Source: Deltaproteobacteria bacterium IMCC39146
GTDB taxonomy: Bacteria; Desulfobacterota; Desulfuromonadia; Desulfuromonadales; BM103
Assembly: GCA_030005635.1 (NCBI GenBank)
Contig: JARUHP010000033.1
Location: 1 to 36,245, forward strand
Length of the DNA stretch: 36,245 nucleotides
Reading direction: 5' to 3'
Made by a program: the position numbers and the translations under genes. Of this stretch, positions 7,335 to 15,455 are shown piece by piece (position 1 is the first letter of the stretch; each line of letters starts with the position of its first letter). The notes beneath the pieces were generated by a model. That model did not search any database. It was not told the origin of the DNA and worked only from the letters and a program-made list of their open reading frames with translations.

Positions 7335-8516
7335 ATGTTTAAACGTATATTACACTTCAGCCCTTTGCATTATTGTGGCTTCCTGGCAGTTCTCTTCATG
7401 GTTGCTTGTGCCCCTGTATCGAAGCCCGTCAAGCAACGGTTCTTTTGGCCTCTTCCTGTGGCCGGGGTCGAGCCGAGAATCGAGTATCTCGGTTTTTGGC
7501 AGTCGGATAAAGACCTACAACCAAATGGGGCCGGATGGGTCGAGGCCGCTGTTCTGGGTGAATACCCCCCTGTTCCGCTGTTCGGGTCCCCTTTTTATCT
7601 TGCGGCTCTTCCTGATGGGCGCATCGCCATTTCCGATACGATTTTAAGGAAAGTTTTAATTCTGGACCAGCAAAAGGAAGAAGTCCGGGAACTCATGGAC
7701 GACACAGGGCGACCCTATCATTTTTATCTGCCAATGGGAGTCGCTGTCTCTGATGATGGGGACATTTTCGTGGTCGACTCGATGAAAGGGGAGGTCGTGA
7801 GATTTGGCGCCGATGAAAAGCTGATCGGGACTTTTGGTGGAGTGTCTGTTCTTAGCCATCCGATCGGTATTGCTGTGAATAATAGGGACAAGCTGATCTG
7901 CGTGAGCGATATTGTTGAACATAACATCGCTGTCTTTGATCTGTGGGGCAATCTACTTTACAAGGTTGGCGAGCGAGGATCTCAGAGTGGTCAGTTCAAC
8001 TATCCTACCGATGTTGATTTTGATAGAAATGGCAACCTCTTCGTGCTCGATACATTAAATTACCGCGTACAGGTGTTCGATTCCAACTTGCGCTATAACC
8101 GTGAATTCGGCGAGTTGGGTACTGCCTCCGGAGCGTTCCGCTTGCCCAAGGGCTTGGCCGTGAGTCCATATGGGCATGTTTACGTCACCGATGGGCTGGC
8201 TCACAAATTGTTGGTGTTTGACCTCCAGGGGCATTATTTGCTGGCCCTTGGAGACAAATCTTATGCTCTGGCAAGTGGAGAAGTCACTCCAGGAGGGTTC
8301 TTTGCCCCCCGTGGTGTAGATGTCGATGCGGCAGGTCAAATCATGGTGGTTGACGGGCTCAATAAGATGATTCAGCGCTTTCAGTATTTGACAGATGACT
8401 ATCTCAAGGCAAACCCGGTTTTTGAGGAGGAGATCTATCTGCCTCCGGACTTGAGGTTGCAGCTGCGGACTCCCTTTGCTCCTGTTTCAGCCCCTTCGGA
8501 GACCTTTAATGAATAA
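7335..8516 (+). CDS. NHL-repeat (beta-propeller) lipoprotein, first copy
   Basis: Predicted lipoprotein of 393 residues with a signal peptide and lipobox-like FMVAC (lipidated C25). From about residue 85 to 365 it has repeated NHL blades, for example FNYPTDVDFDRNGNLFVLDT and FRLPKGLAVSPYGHVYVTDG, consistent with a six-bladed propeller. There are no haem motifs. It lies between two multihaem cytochromes and overlaps the next gene by 8 bases, so the three are probably co-translated. A related protein is encoded at 9684. A role as docking or assembly partner for the cytochromes is inference. Confidence 0.88.
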   Translation: MFKRILHFSPLHYCGFLAVLFMVACAPVSKPVKQRFFWPLPVAGVEPRIEYLGFWQSDKDLQPNGAGWVEAAVLGEYPPVPLFGSPFYLAALPDGRIAISDTILRKVLILDQQKEEVRELMDDTGRPYHFYLPMGVAVSDDGDIFVVDSMKGEVVRFGADEKLIGTFGGVSVLSHPIGIAVNNRDKLICVSDIVEHNIAVFDLWGNLLYKVGERGSQSGQFNYPTDVDFDRNGNLFVLDTLNYRVQVFDSNLRYNREFGELGTASGAFRLPKGLAVSPYGHVYVTDGLAHKLLVFDLQGHYLLALGDKSYALASGEVTPGGFFAPRGVDVDAAGQIMVVDGLNKMIQRFQYLTDDYLKANPVFEEEIYLPPDLRLQLRTPFAPVSAPSETFNE

Positions 8517-9495
8517 CTGGTTGAAATCAGAGTTGTTGCTGCTCGTCGGCCTGCTCCTGTTGTCTGGAGTCTCTGCCAAAGCCTGGGCCGTGGAGATTCT
8601 TTACCCTCAAGACGGCACCTATGTCACCAAATCGAATTATCTGATTGTGCAGGGAGGAGGGGACCCGTTGCTCGATGGCGTGATGATTGAAATCGATGGC
8701 GTCAAGAGTGATTTCATCGACTTGAGTGGTGAGCAGTATCGAAGCCTTTATGCCGATAAACTGGTGGTTGAGCCATTGTTTGATCCAGGTGAAAACACAA
8801 TTGTCGTCGAGGGCTATCTGCAGGGTGAAGTTGTTGCATCTTCCACGGCCAGCATTTACTTCCTGGCTGATGTGACCAAAGCCCCGCCGACAAACTATCG
8901 TAAGGAAGTTTTTCATCAAGCGGCTCGAGAGGAAGTCTGCGCTGCTTGTCATAATATGCAGCCGTCCAAGGTCCAATTGCAAGACCCGACAACGAACAAC
9001 CCCTGTGCCAGTTGCCATGCTCGTATGCTCACAAAGGCTCATGTGCATGGCCCTGCGGGTGTCTATGAATGCTCCTACTGCCATGATGTCGAAAGCCAGC
9101 CGACGAAATATGAGCTCAGGCTGGATGCTGGGGCCTTGTGTCTGGAGTGCCACGATGAGCAGAATTCTATGCCTCTGTTGCATGGGCCTGTAGAAGCTGG
9201 GCTATGTGTCGCCTGCCATGATCCTCATGCCAGCGATCAGCCGGCGCAGTTGATCACAGAATTAAACCAGAGTTGTCTGGGCTGTCATGAAGGTTTGATC
9301 GGCAAGCCGCACGTAGTGAGTGCAACGAGCGCCTCCAATGCACATCCTCTGGAGGGGCCCGAAAACCCAAGAGATCCACAAGAAAAGTTAAATTGCAGTA
9401 GTTGTCACGACCCGCATGGCGGTCAGTTTAAAAAATATTTCGTTGGTGAAGTCAAGTCAGCCATGGCGCTATGCGCTGAGTGTCACAAAAAATAG
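8509..9495 (+). CDS. Octahaem c-type cytochrome with N-terminal Ig-like domain
   Basis: The ATG at 8509 is preferred over the upstream in-frame start at 8476 because it puts the signal peptide (MNNWLKSELLLLVGLLLLSG, cleavage near AWA-V28) at the N-terminus and gives a short overlap with the preceding stop. The 328-residue protein has a beta-rich, haem-free domain at about 28-130 (VEILYPQDGTYVTKSNYLIVQG, Ig/PKD-like) and then eight CxxCH motifs at C144, C166, C188, C211, C233, C256, C296 and C322. The beta domain may anchor it to a partner or to the surface. Together with the NHL genes it forms an alternating cytochrome-propeller layout. Confidence 0.9.
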   Translation: MNNWLKSELLLLVGLLLLSGVSAKAWAVEILYPQDGTYVTKSNYLIVQGGGDPLLDGVMIEIDGVKSDFIDLSGEQYRSLYADKLVVEPLFDPGENTIVVEGYLQGEVVASSTASIYFLADVTKAPPTNYRKEVFHQAAREEVCAACHNMQPSKVQLQDPTTNNPCASCHARMLTKAHVHGPAGVYECSYCHDVESQPTKYELRLDAGALCLECHDEQNSMPLLHGPVEAGLCVACHDPHASDQPAQLITELNQSCLGCHEGLIGKPHVVSATSASNAHPLEGPENPRDPQEKLNCSSCHDPHGGQFKKYFVGEVKSAMALCAECHKK

Positions 9496-9534
9496 AGATC
9501 TGGAATCACTTGTAAAGTTTTTTGTCGTTTATTT

Positions 9535-9590
9535 TCTTACTCAGCGCTCTCTGCGTCTCAAGAGAGCACAGCGAACGGGCGTGAGTCAGG
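9535..9590. repeat. Repeat family A fragment
   Basis: Contains CTCTCTGCGTCTC followed by GCGAACGGGCGTGAG, a tag repeated almost exactly at about 20280-20296 and, inverted, at about 35786-35806. It lies in the 188-base gap before the second NHL gene; nothing else is recognised in that gap. Confidence 0.6.
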
Positions 9591-9683
9591 TCGTTTGCTT
9601 TTGCTGCTTGCTGCTAAAGATTTGAGAGTTTAGTTTTTTTCTGAAATTGAGGCTTCTCACCACTAACCTTTAAGGAGTATGTA

Positions 9684-10730
9684 ATGCACGTTAAAGAGTT
9701 TCTGCAAAAGAGTTTTATGGTGTTGATGATACTAAGTGTGTTTGGTTGCGCAGCGATCGTTGATGAGAGAGTTGTGTTTCCAGTTCCACCAGAAAAAGAA
9801 CGCTTCGAGTGGCTTGGAACGTACAGTGCCCAAGCCGATTTCGATAGCCGGGCTATCAAGGCCTTGACTGGCGGGGGCTTTAGCTCTGGTGAACAGTTCT
9901 TTGGGGTGATGGGTATAGCGGGCGGTGTGGACGGTCGTGCTCTGGTTTGCGATCTCGCCGCTCAGACAGTCAAAGTGCTGGATCTGGACAACAAAAAAAT
10001 CAGTCTTTTCAGCTCTTATGTATTCGGCACGCCGGTCTCCGTCGCTGTCGACCAGCAGGGGCAGGTTTATATCTCCGATTCATCAATAGAGGCGGTCTTG
10101 GTGTTTTCCCCGGACGGTCTTTTGTTGCGCACCATCGGTGATAAGAAAGTCTTTAATAGGCCGTCTTTCATCGCAGTGAATGATGAGCTAAGTCGACTTT
10201 ATGTCAGCGATCCGCTGGATAATGACATCAAGGTGTTCGGCCTGACGGGAGAGTTCCTGTTCAAATTCGGTCAACCTGGCGAGGAACCCGGAGAATTCCA
10301 TGGACCCCAAGGGTTGGCCTTCGACTCAGGCGGGCAGCTGTTTGTGGCCGACAACCTGAATGCCCGGATTCAGGTTTTCACCGCTGACGGAGAATTTCTG
10401 CGACAATTTGGTGAGCGCGGTACTTTCCACCATCAGTTTGAGGCGCCCAAAGGCTTGGCATTTGACAGCGAGGGGCATTTGTACGTGACCGATTCGCGTA
10501 AACCCAGTTTCAGCATATTTGATCCAGAAGATGGTTCGCTTCTTCTGTGGATTGGGACGGAGACCCCCCAGCGAGGACACAAATTGGGCTTCACCTTGCC
10601 AACAGGTATTTATGTTGACAGCCTGGACCGTGTGTATATTGGCGACTTGATGTTGGGCCGCGTCACTGTGTGGCAGTATCTCTCCACAGCATATCTTGAG
10701 CGCGCAGAGCAGGCTACGAAACCACAATGA
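9684..10730 (+). CDS. NHL-repeat (beta-propeller) lipoprotein, second copy
   Basis: Lipoprotein of 348 residues; the lipobox-like SVFGC gives lipidated C22. NHL blades run from about residue 70 to 335, including FHGPQGLAFDSGGQLFVADN and FEAPKGLAFDSEGHLYVTDS. Its N-terminal region after the lipid anchor (FPVPPEKERFEWLGTYS) parallels the first NHL protein (WPLPVAGVEPRIEYLGFWQS), so the two are paralogues. AGGAG lies 6 bases before the ATG. The sigma-54-controlled tetrahaem cytochrome follows. Likely anchored in the outer membrane or its periplasmic face; partner unknown. Confidence 0.89.
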   Translation: MHVKEFLQKSFMVLMILSVFGCAAIVDERVVFPVPPEKERFEWLGTYSAQADFDSRAIKALTGGGFSSGEQFFGVMGIAGGVDGRALVCDLAAQTVKVLDLDNKKISLFSSYVFGTPVSVAVDQQGQVYISDSSIEAVLVFSPDGLLLRTIGDKKVFNRPSFIAVNDELSRLYVSDPLDNDIKVFGLTGEFLFKFGQPGEEPGEFHGPQGLAFDSGGQLFVADNLNARIQVFTADGEFLRQFGERGTFHHQFEAPKGLAFDSEGHLYVTDSRKPSFSIFDPEDGSLLLWIGTETPQRGHKLGFTLPTGIYVDSLDRVYIGDLMLGRVTVWQYLSTAYLERAEQATKPQ

Positions 10731-10775
10731 GCGGTGTCCGTGGTATGGCTGAGAGCGGTTTGGTTGTTTGGCGAA

Positions 10776-10811
10776 GGATACTGCGTATCCTGCTACTGTG
10801 CAGATGCACAG
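10776..10811 (+). promoter_or_regulatory. Two perfect dyads, candidate enhancer-binding-protein sites
   Basis: GGATAC-TGC-GTATCC (10776-10790) and CTGTGC-AGAT-GCACAG (10796-10811) are perfect inverted repeats whose centres are about 20.5 bases apart, two helical turns. They lie about 60 and 80 bases upstream of the start expected from the adjacent sigma-54 promoter, where bacterial enhancer-binding proteins often bind. The two half-site sequences differ, so one protein or two is open. Confidence 0.5.
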
Positions 10812-10836
10812 TGTCGAAAAAGCGCATTGTTCTGTG

Positions 10837-10853
10837 TTGGCATCACTCTTGCT
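10837..10853 (+). promoter_or_regulatory. Sigma-54 (RpoN) promoter of the tetrahaem cytochrome gene
   Basis: TTGGCATCACTCTTGCT matches the -24/-12 consensus TGGCACN5TTGC: invariant GG at 10839-10840 and GC at 10851-10852 with exactly 10 bases between. Transcription would start near 10864, giving a leader of about 109 bases to the cytochrome ATG. It requires RpoN and an ATPase activator. Confidence 0.8.
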
Positions 10854-10902
10854 TGGTTCAATACTTACGTAAGCCCACTGAGGTTAAGACGGCTTTTAGG
10901 AA

Positions 10903-10949
10903 GAGAGAAAATGTTTCTCTCGTCCAAATTTAAACCGGGGATCATCCCC
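10903..10949 (+). other. Two hairpins in the tetrahaem cytochrome leader
   Basis: GAGAGAAA-ATG-TTTCTCTC (10903-10921) is a perfect 8-bp stem with a 3-base loop. GGGG-ATCAT-CCCC (10937-10949) is a second small stem. Both lie downstream of the predicted sigma-54 start and before the ribosome binding site. Such leader hairpins often stabilise abundant mRNAs; a regulatory role is also possible. Confidence 0.6.
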
Positions 10950-10972
10950 AATATTTTACCGGAGGTAGGAAG

Positions 10973-11578
10973 ATGAAGAAGATTATTGTATTGGCAGCAC
11001 TGGTAACACTGGTAGCAACATCAGCTTTTGGTGCCATTTCGGGCACCGCACACGATTTGTCCGGCAAGGGTACTGGCACCACCGAAATTTGTGCTTTCTG
11101 CCACACTCCTCACAGTGGCACCACTCAGGCTCCACTGTGGAACCGCGGCGCTGGTCCTGGTGTTGTTACTGAGTACAACAGCTCCACCATGAATGCAACA
11201 AGTGGCAGCGCATCATCTGACGCATCGCTGTGCCTCTCTTGTCACGACTCTACCGCATACGCAGGTACTGTCCTCACTAACGTTCCGAACGGCTCTACTT
11301 ACGTACCAGGCTCTCTGGCTATGACTTCTGTTAATGCTATCATCGGCACAAACCTGAGCAATGATCATCCTGTCGGCTTCGCATACGCTGATTCGACTGC
11401 TGACGCTGGTATCAGAGGCACTATCGTTGGTTCTAACGTTCAATTGTTCAGCCTTACTGCCGCTAAGACTGACGTCTGGTGTTCCAGCTGTCATGATGTA
11501 CATGACAACACCGTCGCACCTTTCTTGGTCCAGAGCAATGCCAATTCAGCTCTCTGCCTGGCTTGCCACAACAAGTAA
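10973..11578 (+). CDS. Small tetrahaem c-type cytochrome, candidate extracellular filament subunit
   Basis: Secreted protein of 201 residues with a clear signal peptide (1-20, cleavage SAFG-AIS). Four CxxCH motifs start at C40, C87, C170 and C195. The mature chain has exactly eight histidines: four in the motifs and four others (H27, H47, H132, H177), just enough for bis-His ligation of all four haems. Size and haem number resemble OmcE-type filament cytochromes, but I cannot align them here; a soluble periplasmic carrier is the alternative. The gene stands alone between a sigma-54 promoter and a strong terminator, with a strong GGAGGT site 6 bases before the ATG, which indicates high, regulated expression. 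Confidence 0.9.
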   Translation: MKKIIVLAALVTLVATSAFGAISGTAHDLSGKGTGTTEICAFCHTPHSGTTQAPLWNRGAGPGVVTEYNSSTMNATSGSASSDASLCLSCHDSTAYAGTVLTNVPNGSTYVPGSLAMTSVNAIIGTNLSNDHPVGFAYADSTADAGIRGTIVGSNVQLFSLTAAKTDVWCSSCHDVHDNTVAPFLVQSNANSALCLACHNK

Positions 11579-11614
11579 GAGTTCATTGTTTGCATAGCAC
11601 ATTACATGTGCTCA

Positions 11615-11643
11615 GGGGGACGGCTTGCCGTCCCCCTTTTTTT
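11615..11643 (+). terminator. Strong rho-independent terminator
   Basis: A perfect 10-bp GC-rich stem, GGGGGACGGC-TT-GCCGTCCCCC, followed by seven T residues. It lies 36 bases after the tetrahaem cytochrome stop codon, so that gene is likely transcribed alone. Confidence 0.96.
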
Positions 11644-11688
11644 GTTGCTATTGCGTGCAATCGCTAGGGGGCCGGCCTTTTCGCAATC

Positions 11689-11712
11689 CTGACATTTCTT
11701 TGTCTGACATTT
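11689..11712 (+). promoter_or_regulatory. Direct repeat upstream of the barrel promoter
   Basis: CTGACATTT occurs at 11689-11697 and 11704-11712, a 15-base period, and the second copy overlaps the small dyad TGTC-T-GACA. The pair is centred about 85 bases upstream of the expected sigma-54 start, a plausible activator site. Confidence 0.4.
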
Positions 11713-11759
11713 TTAATGACCCATCCGCTTATCTGGGGACCTTGTCGTAGGGCTTGTTC

Positions 11760-11776
11760 GTGGCATGAAAATTGCT
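11760..11776 (+). promoter_or_regulatory. Sigma-54 (RpoN) promoter of the outer-membrane barrel gene
   Basis: GTGGCATGAAAATTGCT carries GG at 11762-11763 and GC at 11774-11775 with 10 bases between and TTGC at the -12 element, a near-consensus RpoN promoter. The predicted start is near 11787, 54 bases before the ATG at 11841. Confidence 0.8.
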
Positions 11777-11840
11777 TTCTAATGAGTTGTGAGGATGTTT
11801 GTGTTTATCCCGTAAGACATTTGTGGACGTATTTGTAAGA

Positions 11841-14141
11841 ATGAAAATAAGCCCCCCATACCAGTTATTGATAAAGCCGCCGACAATCATCCGATTGTGG
11901 TTTTGGGTTGTTCTGGTACTGCTGTGCCAGGCAACACCCGTGGCGGCACGTATATCCGGTGAAATAGAGCTCGCTTACACTGATTACTCTATGAAAGAAG
12001 ATGGTGAAAAGAAGAAAAGCCTGTCATCGTTTGCCCAGAACTATTCTATTTATTACGACAAAACTGGGTTTCTTGGTGATCAGCGCATAGGCAACTATGA
12101 TATTGGCCTGGGCTATCAATGGACTGCTAACGCCACTAACCTTTATATAGAGGATGAGTTAGATGATAAAGATTACGAGGGCCAGGCTGGTAAGGTCCTT
12201 TTTCGCGGACATGTGAACATCGCTCCTGGGGGGTTGCCCTTTCATTTCAGAGCATGGAGCTACGATAATAACAAGCCAACATACACCAATCTTCGGATTG
12301 GTGAAATCTTAGATTCTAATGTTATCATTGGATCGCGAAGTCGTGAAGATGTCTACTCCGGATTGACCCTGATGGCTGGTATTCAAAACGGTTCTTACCT
12401 TGGTGCTTATCGTAAAATTCTCAGCGCGATGCCCCGCTTGTTTATTGATTATTCCCAGCACTACGTTCGCGATATGGACGGCCTCTACAATGAACACACC
12501 CTTTCGCGAGACCTGGCTTTTGTCTCGCTGAACAAGAAAGACAACTGGTTCCATTATCGTGCCTATGATCATCAAGATTACCAAGATAGCAGCCGAGATT
12601 TCTCGAGTAAGACGATCCTTCTAGGAACCGTCGACCAAACCCTTACGCGCCAGTGGATTAATATGACTAACTGGATTAAGATTGCCGTCGATGGTCGCTA
12701 TACGGAAGAAGACAGCGAGGAGCGTCTCGAATCAGCGGCTGATCCTAAGACCTTTGCGCTGAATTTATTTGCCAAAGCAGATTATGGCAAAACCCGGGTT
12801 TCCAACTTTAATAGTTTTCGGCGTACGACCGATGAGGACAAACGTCAGATCGACTTTGACGTCCCTATTTACGCCAACGGCTGGATCGATTCAAACCGCT
12901 CCTGGAACATGCAGTTACAAATGTACCGTTATACGGAAGACCTGTTCAAACAAGAATTTAGCAATCTTCCTTTCCAGGACGAAGAGGGTGCATACCTGGC
13001 GGGCCGCTTAGGCGTCGGTCATAATAAAACTCTTAAATTCGATTCGACGCTGGAACTAGAAAGAACTAAAATCAATTCTATACAAATATTTGCTGCTCGG
13101 GCTCGCCAAGAGATAGCTCGCCGGAACAGTAAGAATCCTTGGCTGCTTGGTTACACCGCAACCTTTATAACCCCTGATGACATTGCTGATGAGGGTTCTG
13201 GTTGGGTTGGAAACGTTTTCGAAAACGAACTGTACGGATCGCACAAATGGGCAATGTCGCCTCGCAATGTTCTAGAGCTCAGGCAGAATATCCGTTATTC
13301 GAGCGCTGTCGCTACAAGCGATCTAACAAGCCGCTTCATTGCAGCTAAGGGCTACGCTGGGACGATAAATGGTGTTGTTCCTGGGGCTTCTCCGGAGCCT
13401 CTGTACTCTTCTGAGACCTCTCTGGAACTAGAATCGGTTTTGAGGGCAAATCTGAAAAACCGGGTCATGCTTTCCGCTAATTATTATAGCGGTGGCAGCG
13501 GTGATCAGTCAGATGTGTCACTCGTTGACAAACTGACCTATCGGTCTAATAGATGGCGAGTTTCGATGACTAATGGGCTTTATATGGGTGATGATCTCCC
13601 TGATATTACTGTGGGAAGAAACATTGCCGTGGTCACAGGCAGTGCCCAGCCCCCGAATTATCTCCTTGGACACACTTCAACCCTTGAGTATTCTCCTTTT
13701 CGGAATTTCAAGAGCAGAGCCAATTTAAATTTCATCCTGAAAGACACTGATGACGGCAGCATTTATGTGGCCTCTTTGCTTGAATCCAGTGAGTACACCT
13801 TTTTCTCCCGCGCCGGTCGTAAAAGAGCCTTAGCCAGAGTCTATCAGGAATTTCAGTATGAAAAGTATTACAGCGATTTTACCACAGCAAGCTTTCTTCG
13901 ATTTAACCTGGGCGCCTCTTATTACCCCTTCTCAACTCTTGAACTGGGAGGAGAGATCTCTTATACAAAGAGGGCTCCGCTAGATTCCAGTTCTCTTGCG
14001 TTAACTACTATGGCAATGTTGCATTTTTCTAAACTATCCTGCGAAGCTCGCTACTCTTACGGGATCGGTAAGGTGTCAGATCAATCGTATGATGAGCACA
14101 AAGAACATCTGTTTGAGGCAAAAGTAAGAAAAACATTTTAG
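11841..14141 (+). CDS. Large outer-membrane beta-barrel protein, putative cytochrome conduit porin
   Basis: Predicted outer-membrane protein of 766 residues. The frame opens at a TTG (11799), but the sigma-54 start near 11787 would leave only 12 bases of leader, so the ATG at 11841 is preferred; neither has a strong ribosome binding site. A long signal peptide ends near VAA-R (about residues 36-38). The rest is alternating-pattern beta-strand sequence rich in Tyr, Arg and Asp with many short turns, no haem motifs, and the C-terminus AKVRKTF ends in Phe, the outer-membrane insertion signature. With the neighbouring cytochromes it fits the barrel of a porin-cytochrome complex; the family is inferred from layout only. 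Confidence 0.83.
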   Translation: MKISPPYQLLIKPPTIIRLWFWVVLVLLCQATPVAARISGEIELAYTDYSMKEDGEKKKSLSSFAQNYSIYYDKTGFLGDQRIGNYDIGLGYQWTANATNLYIEDELDDKDYEGQAGKVLFRGHVNIAPGGLPFHFRAWSYDNNKPTYTNLRIGEILDSNVIIGSRSREDVYSGLTLMAGIQNGSYLGAYRKILSAMPRLFIDYSQHYVRDMDGLYNEHTLSRDLAFVSLNKKDNWFHYRAYDHQDYQDSSRDFSSKTILLGTVDQTLTRQWINMTNWIKIAVDGRYTEEDSEERLESAADPKTFALNLFAKADYGKTRVSNFNSFRRTTDEDKRQIDFDVPIYANGWIDSNRSWNMQLQMYRYTEDLFKQEFSNLPFQDEEGAYLAGRLGVGHNKTLKFDSTLELERTKINSIQIFAARARQEIARRNSKNPWLLGYTATFITPDDIADEGSGWVGNVFENELYGSHKWAMSPRNVLELRQNIRYSSAVATSDLTSRFIAAKGYAGTINGVVPGASPEPLYSSETSLELESVLRANLKNRVMLSANYYSGGSGDQSDVSLVDKLTYRSNRWRVSMTNGLYMGDDLPDITVGRNIAVVTGSAQPPNYLLGHTSTLEYSPFRNFKSRANLNFILKDTDDGSIYVASLLESSEYTFFSRAGRKRALARVYQEFQYEKYYSDFTTASFLRFNLGASYYPFSTLELGGEISYTKRAPLDSSSLALTTMAMLHFSKLSCEARYSYGIGKVSDQSYDEHKEHLFEAKVRKTF

Positions 14142-14246
14142 TCTCCTGCTCCTGATTGCATCGCCGAATGAACTGTTTTGATCGTTCTTCTGGACGTTAT
14201 TCCCTCCATGTCGCTGCCAGCGCCTCTTTAACGAAAGAAACAGGTC

Positions 14247-15203
14247 ATGCAAAACCTTCAAATCAAGCTTTCCGTCGTGGTTCCGGTATTTAACGAAGAA
14301 GAAAACCTGCAAGCCTTGGTTGCTGAGGTGCTGTTGACTTTAAGCGAAACCGGTCTGGACTATGAACTGATTTTGGTTGATGACGGCAGTACGGATCGCA
14401 CCGCAATTCTGCTCAAAGAGCTTGCTTCTGATTCACCACATATTAAAGGGCTTCTTCTACGTCGGAACTTCGGCCAGACAGCAGCCATGGCTGCAGGGTT
14501 TGACCATGCCGTGGGTGAGGTTGTCGTTCCCATGGATGGCGACCTGCAGAATGACCCCCGGGATATCCCCCGTCTCCTTGCTAAGATGGATGAGGGCTAC
14601 GATGTTGTCTCTGGCTGGCGTAAGGATCGTAAAGACAAGTTCTTCAGCCGTCGCCTCCCCTCAATCCTTGCCAATGCACTGATTTCACGTATGACCGATG
14701 TGTCTTTGCACGATTATGGTTGCAGCCTCAAGGCGTATCGACGAGAGGTTTTGTCTGGCATTAACCTCTACGGTGAATTGCATCGCTTTGTCCCTGCTTT
14801 AGCCAGCCAGTTTGGTGCCAAGGTTGCGGAAATACCTGTCAATCACAGACCGCGTGTGGCTGGGACCAGCAAATACGGAATCAACAGAACCCTGAGGGTT
14901 GTTCTGGATCTGGTAACCGTCAAGTTCCTGCTTAAATATTCGACCCGACCCATGCAGTTGTTCGGTCGCTTGGGGGTCTGGACTTTCCTTCTTGCCGGAA
15001 TGAGCGGCTTGACGACCCTTTATATGAAGGTGTTTGAAGGTTTGTCAATGAACCGTAACCCCTTGACGATTCTCACCGCCTTCCTGCTCTTCAGCGGTGT
15101 TCAGTTCCTGGTGTTGGGACTGGTTTCTGAACTCGTGACCCGAACCTACCACGAGGCGCAAAATAAGCCTGTGTACGTTGTGCGCGATAAACTGAACTTT
15201 TAA
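14247..15203 (+). CDS. Family 2 glycosyltransferase, polyprenyl-phosphate sugar synthase type
   Basis: 318 residues. A GT-A domain (about 1-230) has the opening VVPVFNEEENL, ILVDDGSTDRT, RRNFGQTAAMAAGFDHA, the acidic MDGDLQNDP motif and a VSGWRKDRKD segment. Two hydrophobic segments follow (about 245-262 and 280-302). This is the DPM1/ArnC/GtrB layout, which transfers a sugar to polyprenyl phosphate at the inner face of the inner membrane. It is the first gene of the polysaccharide locus, 105 bases after the barrel gene. The ribosome binding site is weak. A repeat starts right after the stop codon. The sugar is unknown. Confidence 0.92.
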   Translation: MQNLQIKLSVVVPVFNEEENLQALVAEVLLTLSETGLDYELILVDDGSTDRTAILLKELASDSPHIKGLLLRRNFGQTAAMAAGFDHAVGEVVVPMDGDLQNDPRDIPRLLAKMDEGYDVVSGWRKDRKDKFFSRRLPSILANALISRMTDVSLHDYGCSLKAYRREVLSGINLYGELHRFVPALASQFGAKVAEIPVNHRPRVAGTSKYGINRTLRVVLDLVTVKFLLKYSTRPMQLFGRLGVWTFLLAGMSGLTTLYMKVFEGLSMNRNPLTILTAFLLFSGVQFLVLGLVSELVTRTYHEAQNKPVYVVRDKLNF

Positions 15204-15204
15204 A

Positions 15205-15416
15205 CGGAACCTTAAGGTCAAAGGCTTAATTGGCCGCGATGAAAGTCTATCAAGATCTATTGTTAAAACCAAACACAAGATTATGGCTTTTTACCCTTAT
15301 AGATTTTCATAGATCTTCATCGCGGCTAAATAAAGGTTTTGATCGAGTCTTTAACCGGAATTTTAAGGTCAAAGGCTTAATCGGCCGCAATGAAAGTCTA
15401 TCAAGATCTATGGATA
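15205..15416. repeat. Dispersed palindromic repeat (family B), copy 2
   Basis: A full unit (left arm about 15217-15260, right arm about 15298-15330) is followed by a second left arm (about 15368-15416). Arms contain GCCGCGATGAAAGTCTATCA and its approximate complement CATAGATCTTCATCGCGGC. It fills the gap between two glycosyltransferase genes; no gene is seen. Confidence 0.75.
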
Positions 15417-15455
15417 GACAACGCTCCACGTTCTCACCCCTGACATAGCGAGTCG

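Noticed and set aside
10727-10976. Two small plus-strand open frames between the NHL gene and the tetrahaem cytochrome
   Set aside because: They run across the dyads, the sigma-54 promoter and the leader hairpins; Cys/Arg-rich, no signal or domain. The region is regulatory.
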